Positions 1-10,877 of a stretch of 22,671 nucleotides of DNA are shown here, in pieces. The notes under the pieces were generated by a model. That model searched no databases. It saw only the letters and a list, made by a program, of their open reading frames with translations, and was not told where the DNA came from. The stretch lies in the NCBI GenBank assembly GCA_047495785.1, contig JBLDXI010000143.1:1-22671 (forward strand), read 5' to 3'. The position numbers and the translations under genes are program-made. Source of the DNA: Lepidodermella squamata. Taxonomy: Eukaryota > Gastrotricha. The stretch's first letter is position 1. Each line of letters starts with the position of its first letter.

Positions 1-3000
1 GCTGTGACGAGTCGCACATTTGCAACCAGCAAATAGTGCGCAATGACGACGGGCGGTATCGTAACTACGCCTCAGTTGTGCAAATGACTGGCCTGCGGCC
101 GCACGATATCATCTACTGCAATTTTCGCAGCGCCGTCTTCCAAACGGCCTTCATCGTTGTTGTCAGCCCTGCTCTTCGCAAAGTTGTCATTTCAATACGC
201 GGAACTATGTCTCTTGAGGTAAAAAATTTTCAAATTTCAAATTATGATGGGCGTTGGACTCATTGCTCAAATGGATTATTCTAATACTACTTGAATTTCG
301 TGACGTAAAAATTTGAATGTTGCGTATAAAAAATTCGTAATTTAGGTATTTTAATTTTATAAATAATAATATAAAAATAAATAGCTGAATTCGCTCCGTT
401 TTTGCGGTATGAATAGCGATAATTTTTCAAACTGGTGATTTATTTCAGAATTGGATAAACAAAATGGGAGTAGTGATCGAAGCTATTTTCGACCTTGAAA
501 TTAATTTTCTTCTCAATTTTGGTCCATTTGAGCATGACCATAATTTTTGGTCCGGTTTATTTTATAACGGACGGATTAGGAAATATAAGGGAAATATGAC
601 CTAAATTTCGGAATTTTTCACATTTTACGAACCTCGAAGTCATTCGAGTCATACCTTTTCGTATATATAATTTAACTACATAATTAAACTACATGATGCT
701 AGATTCGCGCCGAGTCTCTTGCCAGGCAGGTACCCGCATTTCCTCCAAATCCTCTGCAAAATTGACTACAAAATTCATGCCTAAATCGGACTCAGACCCC
801 AAAATTCGTCCGGTTTATATCGGTTTGAAGAGTCAGGTTTAGACAGTCAAATTATGAAGTCCTTACTTTTGGATCGAGCCACCCGAAAACGTCCCGTTTA
901 GACAATTTTCATTGTAGATTCATCCGGTTGAATTCTAAGCATTCGTCAGCCAGACTGCTGTCTCGTCATTTTCTCATACATTTTCGGGAAAACAAGATGG
1001 GTTGTCAATTGGACCCTGTCGGACACGTCTGTGAAGTCACATACAATTTAATTAATTTTTCACTAAACATGATTTATCGGAGATGATTTTTTAGGCTAAA
1101 ATAGCTTCGATCAACGCACTCAATGTGTCGCCCCAAAATGAAATAATTGCGCAAGCAAATAAAGGCGCCCGTGTAACTCAGTCGTCGCCCTTTTATTTAC
1201 TTATTAGTGCACCCAACACACCTGAACTTTGAAGAACACTTATAGCGCTAATAGCATACCATCCGCAAGGCTTTTCCTTGCCGCGCTTGTAACACCCTTT
1301 TTGCACATGAAGAATAATTCAATCGTATCAGTCATAATCATTTTCAAACTCAGTTTCTTGAAATCGCCAAATTTAAGGAGAGCGATTACCGATATTTTTC
1401 GTCTCTTTCGTGCGGTTCATCGGCTAAATAGGCTAAATAGGGGCTGCCTTTAGCCAGCACGGGGGAAAATTTAGGTAATTACTGAGTTTTAGTCGGACGA
1501 GTAGCCTTGCTGCGCCATGTTTTGGCCTTTTCAAACGTTTCCCTGTCTGGTTGGTAAATGTAGGTGTTATTATCAATATCCGTAAATTTGTCCAATATAA
1601 AAGATTAATAATTAGCAGCCGTCCGACTTTCGTCGCTTTGGCTCATATTCAACAATACATACAAGCGTACATTACGTTTTATAATTCTACAACAAGTTAA
1701 GCGAGTCAAAACGTCTTTTACTGGACCTTGACTGGTTAAGTGAAAGCTGAGAAGTTTCAGACGCATTGTCACGTAGCGAAATCGTAAATAATGACTTGTA
1801 TCAAATGTGCTTTTATCCGTTTTCCACTTCCTTCTTCCATTCCACTAATTCAACGGAACAATCATTTCGTTCCGTCCCACGTCAAATTCCATCGTTCGAA
1901 GTAGTGCTCTATAATCGTGTTTTAACTCTTCGTACACGCTTTCTCGAATGTGGCGCGTAGAAAATTTTTGTCAACTCGATAGCACCTCGCCAACGATCCA
2001 AGGCCACGCTCACATCGTGTTGAAAAAGGCTTGACAGTGTTGTTCTCTCTCCTGTGAGACCAAAACAGGAAAACTTTCAGCAGACATTTTTCCATGAGCA
2101 GTTTCAGCTTTCGCCGCGCTTTCCATGTTCGTTTGATGTCACGATTGCCGGACTCGTTCGCATTATTCGTCGACGGGAAACTTCGGGCAAAACCCTCATA
2201 CCAAAAATTTTGATTAGCATTATTCAGCTAAACTCTTCGAGAGTAGTAAATAAACGGCTTTGTAACTTCGGAGGAGACGTAAAATTCGCAAAATTTGTCA
2301 CAAGCCACGATAAATTCTTTGGTAGAAATATACTGCTGTAGTAAAATAACGACTGCTTTTCGCGGAACATGAAGCTGAAAACCTAAGGAGAGCCTACGGC
2401 GTGTTTTCATTTACCCATTCTTTAGCCACTTCCTTGCTTGAGAGTTCCGCGAGCTTTTACTTGATGGCCGGCTCGCGAGTTGGAGGCGGCGGCGACGTAC
2501 CCGATTCCGATGAAGAAGAGTTGGAAGTTGTTATCATGAGTAACTTCTTCATTATTGGTGATTTACAAACGACAGATAAAGAGCAAATTGCTTAAATGAA
2601 TTTGGAATTTAACTTTTGAGAATGAATTCTCCGAAAAAATGCAGGCATTTAAGGCGACTTTTCCCGCGCAGCGCGTGTCTTCTGCACACGCAAAAAAATC
2701 AATTGCTGATATGATATGATGTCTATATGAAGTCATAAGCACTTGAAATCCATAACTTCATCATGAAAGTATATTTTTCCCATAGAGAAAAAAATAAACA
2801 TTTTTCTCTATCGGTCATTTTTTTCTCTATGATTTTTCCCTATCAAATAATAATTTCTGTCGAAGTTTGTTGTCGGCAAAAAGAGTTTGATGATAAGTCA
2901 ATTTGATGTTAAAAGAAATATTTTTAATTTTTTTTTAAATTTATAATTGGTATTTTTAGGATGTGTTTACCGATCTGAACGTTGAAACCACCGAGCTACC

Positions 3001-5304
3001 TCTACCCGGCGGAAATCGCGATCCTGAATGGAAAGGCCATCGAGTAATTTTTCGATTTAACTCGAGAGAAAACGTGAAAATTTGTCCTTTTCTAGGGCAT
3101 TGTACAAGCTGCAGTTTATGTGAAAACCCACCTGGTTAAGGGCAAACTGTTGGAACGCGCCTTCCACGTTGCACAGGTGAGAAAATTCCGCAGCTAATTT
3201 TGATAATAAAAATATTATTTTATCCCCCGATAAGGATCACTATCCGGAGGTGGAAGAATTCGGCTTATTACTGACCGGCCACTCACTCGGAGCCGGTACA
3301 GCTGCTATGCTGGGAATTTTTCTTAAGGAGGAATATCCCTCGCTCGAAGTTGTTTGCTTTTCGCCGCCTGGTGGCCTTCTATCGTTAGTTTTTTTTCGAA
3401 TCGGATTTTTCTGATAATTCTTTTCTGATTTTTTTCAGTCTACCAGCTGCTGAATATACCGACTCGTTCACTCGGACATTTATTCTGGGGAAAGATGTCA
3501 TTCCTAGGTAATTGTTTTGTCCGTGAAAAATCATTATTTTGTCAGGGATAATGCATATCGATGTGTGAAGACAAAAGACTCCCTCGAGACATGCGAATTC
3601 TTGAGCCCTTTTTGCAAAACCAATTTGAATCATCATCATCATCATCCGTGGTACTAGTAGTAATAATATTGATCCACCCGCGTCATTTCTTCTAGAAACG
3701 GGCGTCTATACTCTAGAAAAACGGGTCGGTCGGAATGAGTACACACCATTTTACATATATATATCTTGCTATTGATAGTGCGAATGTAATATAAACTGGA
3801 ACCGATCATTTGCATTTTCCGCACGCGCTATCTTCACATTATGAGTTTATGTGTATATATTTCTGCGAGAGTTGGCGTTTTTCAATCAGGGAAATATTTG
3901 TAAATTGCTAATTTCTTTTTCGTCGTTAATATGTGTACTTTTGCTATTCGATAGAATGGGTAAACGGCAATTGGAAAATTTACGACAAGACATGCTGAAT
4001 GTGCTTGATCTCTATCAAAAAACAAAGGTAAGCCATTTTCTGTATGCATTTTCTTTATGAAATTTTTACCATGAATTTATAGCTAAAAATTGAAATATTC
4101 GAGTTTTAACGTCGGCCTAAGGAAAATAAATCTGAAATTTTAGAAGCACAAAATTTGTGCTATATTTCATGCACCAATATAACCCCAATGGGCAAGTCTT
4201 TATTAGCAAAAAGTGTCGAAAAGTATGCGCGAGACGCGTCTCAGCCAATTTTTCTTAAAAGCATACCCTATAAAATGTTTTCTTCCTTGCTTTGGCCCAG
4301 CATTTTGTGTATTAGGATGCTTTTATTTGCGTTTGGACTGAGAGTGCGAAAATCAGCTTTCATCCGTCCCACACTTTCAAAATTGTTATTGATTGTTTTT
4401 CTCGAGTTTAATGTTTGTGAAATCATTATCGCCTACGTCAATAAATATCAATTTTTACGTGGAAATTGTAGTAGCCACTGGCTGCGCGATAAATTATTGA
4501 TAAGCTGGGTCATTCCAGCCCAAGAGCTCAGGTAATCGTGAAACATTTTCTTTACGTAGAGCTAAAAAAAAATTAAGGTGGGTTAGCTCTCCCCTCTTCC
4601 GACATTTTCCGGTATAAATTTGAAATTTCAAAGCAAATCGCAGGGCAGTAGCAATTTTTATATTCCTACCGTCTTTCATGGGGATGTACCGGACCTCGAT
4701 TTTCTATACATATTGAAGCTCTAATTTTTTCAAAAAATTGAAAATTGAGGATTTTGGGCTATTTAATGGCATTTTTTCGGATACTGGCATCATGTTAAAA
4801 TATAGCTAAAAATTCTATGGGATGATCCTATCGAGAAATTATTCAATTTTTGAGAAATCCGAACGAGTGAAATTTGTTTTTCGTATAATTCAAATTTTCA
4901 TTTTATTTTATTTTTTAAAGTGGCCCTTTGTGTCTGCTGTAACTTGTTCGCACATTTTCTGCTCAACCTCCGACATATGGGACACGTATCTGAACAAATT
5001 CATCGAACAAGTCGACTACGGCGAATTGCGCCGGCTGAGAAACCAACCACGAGAAACGCGCCATCCACTCGACGCCCGGCCGTACAAGCCAGTCATCGAA
5101 CAACTGTACCTACCAGGCAAACTGGGCCACATCGTTCGAGAAAGCCACCAGAGCGGCAGCGAGATGAAAGTTATCGGCTCTGGGCTGTCGCGGTTCGACT
5201 ACGACGACGTTATCGTATCGTCCTACATGTTATCGGACCACTTCACCTCGGAAATTCTAAAGTGCCTTGACAGTTTTATGAACAAAGAAAGCGTTGAAGC
5301 TTGA
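1..5304 (+). CDS. Diacylglycerol lipase gene A, left-arm copy (5' truncated by window)
   Basis: Mirror copy of the 3' part of gene A. Exon pieces are 1-218 (missing about 67 nt of exon 5), 2960-3043, 3096-3176, 3235-3383, 3439-3507, 3955-4027 and 4921-5304, with stop TGA at 5302-5304. All splice sites and frames match the right-arm copy. The catalytic Ser codon (GHSLGAG) is in exon 3235-3383, the Asp (GKDVIPR) in 3439-3507 and the His (SDHF) in 4921-5304. Exons 1-4, which encode the membrane helices, would lie outside the window if the palindrome continues. Whether this copy is complete in the genome cannot be told here. Confidence 0.88.
219..2959 (+). other. Large intron 5 of gene A (left arm; mirror 17957-20697)
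   Basis: 2741 nt between exon 5 (ending SLE) and exon 6 (starting DVFTDL); the two join in frame with no missing residues. It is far longer than the neighbouring introns (52-58 nt). Most of it is AT-rich with no recognised gene. A GC-richer patch at about 2410-2595 has a 64-codon frame with a short acidic run (DSDEEELE) but no convincing splice sites or homology. Another patch near 1940-2090 reads as short broken frames on the opposite strand. A hairpin-forming repeat lies at 2781-2831. Confidence 0.75.
2781..2831 (+). repeat. Short perfect inverted repeat in gene A intron 5 (left arm)
   Basis: CATAGAGAAAAAAAT at 2781-2795 is exactly reverse-complementary to 2817-2831. The loop contains a further TTTTTCTCTAT copy at 2801-2811, so alternative hairpins are possible. 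It also occurs in the right arm at 18085-18135. It might be a remnant of a small mobile element or just low-complexity AT sequence. Confidence 0.7.
3629..3646 (+). repeat. ATC trinucleotide microsatellite, 6 units (left arm)
   Basis: Six perfect ATC units in intron 9 of gene A. The unit count is the same in the mirror copy at 17270-17287. Equal length at such a mutable site suggests the arms have been separate for very little time, or are kept identical. Confidence 0.9.
4028..4920 (+). other. Intron 10 of gene A with an unexplained 126-codon frame (mirror 15996-16888)
   Basis: Intron between ...YQKTK and WPFVSA. The K|W junction matches the uninterrupted KW of gene B (TKWAVIGNA), which fixes both splice sites. 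Inside it, 4155-4535 is open for 126 codons on the sense strand. Its translation is hydrophobic and resembles no part of the lipase or any family I recognise, so I treat it as non-coding. Confidence 0.7.
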
Positions 5305-5834
5305 ATTACAAAATTATTCTCGAATTTTTTAACCTCATTCAATATTATTTTATGCAGCTTCGAGTGATATATTAACTAGAAAAAAAATCTTATTTTTTTT
5401 GTTGAAACTGCTGAGTGGGAGAGAGATCTTGCCTGTTTGTTGTAGAAATTTACGCATATTTTTCGAGGTGAAAAGAATCTGCTTCCTATTTTATACCGCT
5501 TATCGCAGCTATTTTTTAAGCACTGACGCATTGGTTGTGCTTGAAATCGGTCGGTACATGACAAAATATTGTGTTGCGCTTTAATACATGATAACCTCTT
5601 TTAAAAACTGCCTGCTGAGAGTGTTTTTGTATTACTATTAAGACCAAAAACCAGTTTCCGGTGTGCTGTTTCACTAACATTTGAATATTCCATCGAAATT
5701 TATGCATCCCAGCTGATTCAAGCGCTGTGCCTATATTATTTTATGCTGAATTATTAAAATCCTATTTTAATTATTTTTGCAATTTTTTAGGGATTTTTTC
5801 TAAGAATTTTCTAGTCAGTGGGTCTGTGTGGTGC
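5305..5834 (+). other. Intergenic region between genes A and B (mirror 15082-15611)
   Basis: 530 nt between the gene A stop and the gene B start codon. It must contain the 3' UTR of gene A and the promoter and/or 5' leader of gene B. I found no AATAAA hexamer in the sense direction and no recognisable core promoter motif. Just before gene B a T-rich tract ends in TTTTCTAG (AG at 5813-5814), a plausible 3' splice acceptor 20 nt before the ATG. Short frames here are not convincing genes. Confidence 0.7.
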
Positions 5835-6310
5835 ATGCCGTCTTTGAAGCTGTGTCATCGCCGTTGGTCGTTCGGAAGCGATGACTTGCTCATTCCGGCT
5901 TGCTTTTTCGTCATAGTCCACGCAGCATGGTAAGAAAAAATTCCGATTTTTTTCCCCTAAAAATGCTATATTTTTACATATTTTCAGTTTGTTCAGTTTT
6001 TCAATCGCAACTGGTCTGTACCTGGTTAGCTCGAGGCAGAGCTGTCTGCCTGACGTCAGAAGCTCAAGTAATGCGACAAAACAATCAACGTTGTCTTCCG
6101 TTTTCGACCTGACGAGTTTCAACTCTAATACCTCCTCGGCTGATGCGATATGCCCCGTCTATACGTTTCCGGTGTTGATCTCGCTGTGCGCCCTTGTTCT
6201 CACGGGCGCGTTCCTCCTCGAGCTCGCGATTGCCTTCTACAGCAACCAGGGTACCATTATGAATGCTGTTCCGCGGATGCGCGTTGTTCCTTTCCTTGGC
6301 ACAAGATATG

Positions 6311-7918
6311 GTAAATTTATATATATATTTTTTACCATATTGCGCTCTTACTATGGAAAACACATGCAATGATCGAATACGCTAGTTTTCCATCAATTAA
6401 TTCTGAGCTGGAAAACTTGCAGATATGACGTAGACAATTTTGGTTTAGGAAGCAATCAAAATTGACGGAAATGGTAGATAGTTTTGGGACATTTTCCTCG
6501 CAAGCCTAAAATTAAGTTCAATTTAGAATGAAATCGAGATTTTCCAAGCTATCCAATACGTTAGCTACGGAAATGCGAGTAATGACTTTCGATGTTAGCT
6601 TGATTTTCGATGTTTCGTCAGTGTTTGTGCAGTTCCACTCTTGCGGCCCACCTTGGAAGTGATTTTTTTACTCGCAAAACAGTTGTTTCAGCCTTGGTTT
6701 TTGCGATGTTTGGCAGGCCAAAGAGCTTGAATACGCCAAGTTGCAGAAGGAGTAAAGCAAGATTACAGCAAGCAATGATAGATTTAGCGTTTCTTATCAA
6801 GGCATTGGCTTCCTGTACCATTCCATCGAATGGTTCCTAGCTTCCTAGCTTAAGCTGCTAGATGGTAAAGACTGAACGTAGTTTGACACAGTGGCTTTTC
6901 TCACGATCGAGCCCATCGATTCCACAACACTTTTCACTGATTTAATCACGGAACGGGCCTTGCTAGCATCAGCCGTTTCGTTACGGCCCATCGTTTCCTG
7001 GAAACCATGATAGAGCATCAAGTAATCTCAGAGAGCACGTGAAGTGCATTTCAAGTCGGCGAATTTTGATAATTTAAAGAGAATTTAAATGGAATAGAAG
7101 TTCGAGCTGATCGAAATCCTTGTCGACAAAGAAGAAATCCGGCTGGTAGATCTTCTTAAGTTCTTCCAGCACAACTGGAAGATTCGCTTTCCGTTCGTCC
7201 GCAAGCAGCAACGGGATTGCTGGCTGTTTATGGGCACCGATAAACGACTTTGATAACCTTTAATCAAAAAGCCGAATAATAACCAATTTTGATATAAATT
7301 AGACTCACCTTATAGTTTTCGACGTTAGTTTTGAATGTGGTGTCGAGTAAAATCGGGGTAGGCTTGAAGCGCTTGACGTCATCAATCATGGAACGAGTAA
7401 CGATGAATAGCGAGTTGATGTTTCCATCCGGACCAGGTCGCGAGGGTCGCAGTCACTTCGTCGGGTGTTTTGTTCATAGTTTGTCGGATGTTACTAACCG
7501 TTTTCGGTCTCACCTTCTTGCCAGTCTCGCGTCTCATGTGCGCCGCGATCGATCTGGGCGCTGCGTTGCATTCGATCAGTTATGCGATCGACTTGTTCTC
7601 GTCATTGCTCAGCATGCGGGCGAAGTTGTACCGATCGTACCAGTCTTTGCAGATCGGGTGTTCGACCGGATCTGAGCTCTTTAAATGTCGGAAAAGTGAA
7701 GTGAAAAGGCTCTTATTATCATTTCCAAGTCATAGCAATGGATCAGGTTGTGTTGAGCTAGAAGTATATTATTGGTTGGTCTTTCGATGTTTTCAAATCG
7801 TAATTATAGAAAAATTCGCATTCAGTTATTCTCAACCGAGTTTTTCGATAGCTTATTCTAAATATCGAAGTATGCTCTAATTTGCATGCTCTATTTTAAT
7901 TCGCAATTTTTCTTCCAG
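6311..7918 (+). other. Large intron 2 of gene B (left arm; mirror 12998-14605)
   Basis: 1608 nt, donor GTAAAT and acceptor CTTCCAG. It interrupts the loop before the third helix, where gene A has no intron: the RY...E residues are contiguous in gene A exon 2. It contains the MULE-like relic (7074-7675, antisense). A further antisense patch at about 6850-7000 (mirror 13917-14070) is open for some 50 codons and could be a distal part of the same element. The remainder shows nothing I can name. Confidence 0.75.
7074..7675 (-). pseudogene. Decayed MULE-type transposase relic in gene B intron 2 (left arm)
   Basis: Mirror of 13241-13842, antisense to gene B inside its 1608-nt second intron (6311-7918). 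Two blocks can be read on the minus strand. Each needs one or more frame changes to join, and there is an in-frame stop at 7580-7582. See the right-arm entry for motifs. It has no effect on the gene B splice sites. Confidence 0.5.
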
Positions 7919-10399
7919 TTTTCATTTCGGCTGAAATCTGCTATGTTGCTTTCACGTACGTTTGGTGGTACGGTTGTCCATGTGTAAGAAACTCGACCAC
8001 TTCAACCATTTTATTAGGTGAGTCCTCACTTTCCAATCCTAACTCAATTTTGATTCGATCCTTTGAATTTCAGCTATCGCAATCTGTGAAAATGTCGTGG
8101 TTGTTCTTTTACCGTTAATCGCTGTCTGTTCATACGACTTTTCAGGTAAAATTACTAAACTTATCATCAGAATATCCAAAATCATAATTGAACCAAGGTG
8201 GTCAGTGGTATCGGCTTCAAAAAGCCGTTGGAGCAGCCTCAGCTGCCACTGTGAACATGTCCCCATTGCAACAACAACAATCTGCAGGAACGGACCAACA
8301 ACACCAACAGGAACGCATAAAAATCTCACATACAAAACGGCGCCTGCTTAAAGCGCGCCAGGCAAAAGAGGACTACACCAAAACGTGGTACAAACAATTC
8401 AATTTATTATTCTGCTGTCTTGGCTCTGAACGCCGCACACAGCAAGCGACTTTTCTTGAGGTTGCCAAAATTTTCGGGGAACTATTTGGTGATGCTGATC
8501 TAGTCATGTCAGACATAATAGTTGGTCTCATTTTGCTGAGACGGGCGCAGAAACGGGTGATTCGACAAAGCGTGACTCATCGCATCAAAGTGCTTTCCGG
8601 CATTCCAGTCGCCCTGGAGAGCCAAGAAGATACGGAGGAGGAGCACACATCTCGTGAGAGTCTTAACAATGTTACACCCAGAGAGAAATCTAGCCGATTC
8701 TGAATTGGTGTTGAGATTATTGAGAGTTTTCAAATTCGCCCATTCCGCAACTGGTTGGCCGTTTTACGTGTTGAAACACCCTGGTTTCGCCATCACAGGC
8801 CCGTTGTCTTCGTGCAGGTGTTGCCGCAGGTCTGAATCTACGTTGAATGCCGAGATTTTGCATGATAATCCGTGTAAACTCAACACCCAGGCAGTTTTTC
8901 GCCAGACCGAGATTGCCGAAACCGATCTAGTATATGCAGATTTTGAGTCCGGAATCGGCGAAACTGCTTTCATAGTACTTCTCGATGCTAAGCTGAAAGC
9001 TGTAGTCGTTTCAGTAAGGGGGTACATTATCGTTATCGGACGTTGTAACGGATTTGAACGCAGACAGTGCTCAGATTCCGATATTACAGGCGTTTGACGA
9101 GCCCTCCGACTCTTGGGTAGCTCACAAAGGCATGCTAGCAGCTTCGATCGCGTTACGTGATCGTTTGCTGAATGAAAAAATACTCGAGAGAGCCTTCGAT
9201 CGTGCTGAGGAGTTGTACGGAACTTCCTCGAAATTCGGCCTTGTTTTTGTAGGGCACTCCCTAGGCGCAGGGGTTGCCAGTTTACTCGGAATTCTACTAA
9301 AACCTTAGTCACCCTGATTTACTTGTCTACGCATTTTCGCCACCAGGCGGCCTTTTAGGCGTTTCGGCGGCGCGAGATACACGCAAAACTTTGTGACCAG
9401 CGTAATTCTAGGCAAAGACGTAGTGCCACGCATTGGCCTACGCCAAATCGAAGCTCTACGCACTGATATTGTTAACGTACTGAGATCATGCAACCAAACA
9501 AAATGGGCAGTTATTGGTAACGCAGCTTCGTGTTGTTCGGCGTCTACCGTGAAAAATAACTCAAGTGATACCAGTAACAAAATAGACTTCTCAACAATTA
9601 AAACTATGCGTAATTCTGTGTGTATCAACTTCGACGATTCGATAACGCCGGATTCTGCGTCGCCAGATGCCGAGGAGCATCAGCCGTTGGATGCAGGGAT
9701 TACGATAGAAGCTGGCGCAAATTCTGAAACTGAAATGCTGAGTAGAGAAACTAGTGCTCACGAAAAAGCTCACCGTTTAGGGATCCGCGTGCACCACCAG
9801 CCGTTGCAACTGCCCGGATCGATCTATCACATTGTTAGGCAGTGGCACGCGCCGTCTAATTCGAAGGAGAAAGGGCTATGTCGAGCTGAAAATTGTGCGA
9901 ACTTGTCGGTCCATCTACGACCATGTCATTGTGTCCCCTCGTATGCTAGCTGACCATATGCCAAACGGGTTTCTGGACGCTCTGGAAATGCTGGCAGAGC
10001 AGCGTAACTTGACCGTGAAACCCGAGGCGGTGGTTGGGGAATGAAGCATTCCGCTGATTTGTTTTGATTATTTCTTCTGATAATTCTGTATTGTGGTGCC
10101 GTTGTACAGCATTCTAGCGCAAACTTCCGAGATTAGATAATTACTGTTGTGCTTCCCTTCTAGTTTCGTGACTATTTTACTAAATCTATGTGCCAGTTTC
10201 CCCCTTCACAAACTCTTTCTAGCCACAATTCTCCTCTGTAAGTCACATCTCGGCTGGGGAAGACCATATTGAAGCAACACTGGAGAAGAGAAATTTACGT
10301 CAGCGGGCTATCCGAAATTGCCCCATCCTTGCTGAAACCTTATTTTACACCATCGTCTACCAATGAAGCCAAAAAACTTCTCAATTTTCTTCTTCATGA

Positions 10400-10405
10400 T
10401 TTATT
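10400..10405 (-). terminator. Candidate polyadenylation hexamer for right gene B
   Basis: AATAAA read on the minus strand (TTTATT on plus), about 470 nt after the right gene B stop. If used, the right gene B transcript would cross most of the spacer but not enter the left arm. Chance occurrence is possible. Confidence 0.25.
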
Positions 10406-10573
10406 TTTGCAATACCGTTAGATCTCTCAGCAATTGTTGTAGTTAACCCAAAACGAAAAAAAGGATAAACAATTGATCCAAAAAGAAAACAAAATAATTA
10501 AAGCAAGTTGTGCAGCAACGTGTATAAAGAAGCTTCACCACAGAAAAATGGCATGTTGATAAAATTATAGTAA

Positions 10574-10579
10574 AATAAA
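10574..10579 (+). terminator. Candidate polyadenylation hexamer for left gene B
   Basis: AATAAA on the plus strand inside the spacer, about 530 nt after the left gene B stop. It is the only exact hexamer I noticed on this strand there. In AT-rich sequence such a hexamer is expected by chance, so support is weak. Confidence 0.25.
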
Positions 10580-10877
10580 ATGATTGGCAAACATCACACC
10601 AAAAAAAGACTCAGATGCACTCATAATTTCAAAAATAACTTTCAGACCGTGATAAAAAATATACATTTCAAACCATCAAAGCACGTCGAACAGCAGAGGC
10701 TAGAAAGAGTTTGTGAAGGGGGAAACTGGCACATAGATTTAGTAAAATAGTCACGAAACTAGAAGGGAAGCACAACAGTAATATCTAATCTCGGAAGTTT
10801 GCGCTAGAATGCTGTACAACGGCACCACAATACAGGAATTATCAGAAGAAATAATCAAAACAAATCAGCGGAATGCT

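Larger units (their letters stand above)
5835..10044 (+). pseudogene. Diacylglycerol lipase gene B, left-arm copy, frameshifted
   Basis: Exons 5835-5929, 5988-6310, 7919-8017, 8074-8145 and 8198-10044 mirror the intact right-arm gene B. The first four exons are unchanged. Compared with the right arm the last exon has five length changes. A scrambled patch at about 8645-8662 has net +1. An extra G lies in the run 9018-9022, an extra T at 9305-9306, an extra CG at 9371-9374 and an extra A at 9870-9872. The first change sends the frame to a TGA at 8701-8703, so the product would be about 364 aa with the membrane helices but no catalytic Ser. Four of the five changes are in short runs or a CG repeat, which is typical of unpolished sequence, so this may be an assembly error and not a real pseudogene. 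Confidence 0.85.
1..10224 (+). repeat. Left arm of giant inverted repeat
   Basis: Reverse complement of 10698-20915. Mirror positions add up to 20916 from position 1 to about 8640 and to 20922 beyond about 9872, so the left arm is 6 bases longer in its inner part. All mirrored frames compared in the first 8.6 kb give identical translations. Differences occur only at 8645-8662, 9018-9022, 9305-9306, 9371-9374, 9870-9872, about 10088 and about 10138. Similarity ends abruptly after position 10224. The outer end is cut by the window, so the true arm length is unknown. The arm holds the 3' part of gene A and a damaged gene B. Confidence 0.98.
10225..10697. other. Central spacer between the palindrome arms
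   Basis: 473 bases, AT-rich, present once only. I see no open reading frame of note, no RNA gene and no inverted symmetry. Both gene B copies point into it, so it must contain or border both of their 3' ends. It has one AATAAA hexamer on each strand. It may combine downstream flank from one or both original copies, but the join cannot be located by eye. Confidence 0.9.

Noticed and set aside
1155-1195. tRNA-like stretch with a D-arm-like CCGTGTAACTCAGTCG
   Set aside because: No anticodon arm, T-arm or matching acceptor stem follows, so it is not a tRNA gene. A tRNA-derived repeat cannot be excluded.
1422-1439. Two tandem copies of GGCTAAATA
   Set aside because: Only two short units, so easily due to chance.
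1944-2085. Protein-like frames on the minus strand of gene A intron 5
   Set aside because: Several short stretches look codon-like but change frame repeatedly and match no family I know. They may be a fossil gene, but this cannot be supported.
4155-4535. 126-codon frame inside gene A intron 10
   Set aside because: The exon junction on either side matches gene B without a gap, the frame has no recognisable domain, and its composition is that of AT-rich intron sequence.
4920-5270. 116-codon frame overlapping the last exon of gene A
   Set aside because: It is an out-of-frame, arginine-rich shadow. The in-frame reading gives the WPFVSA start and the HIV and SDHF motifs expected of the lipase.
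8097-8351. Alternative reading through gene B intron 4 without splicing
   Set aside because: It runs out of the lipase frame and stops at 8349-8351. Splicing 8145 to 8198 restores the frame that carries the conserved motifs.
8764-9312. 182-codon frame on the opposite strand of gene B
   Set aside because: It is a shadow of the lipase coding exon; the sense strand carries the family motifs.
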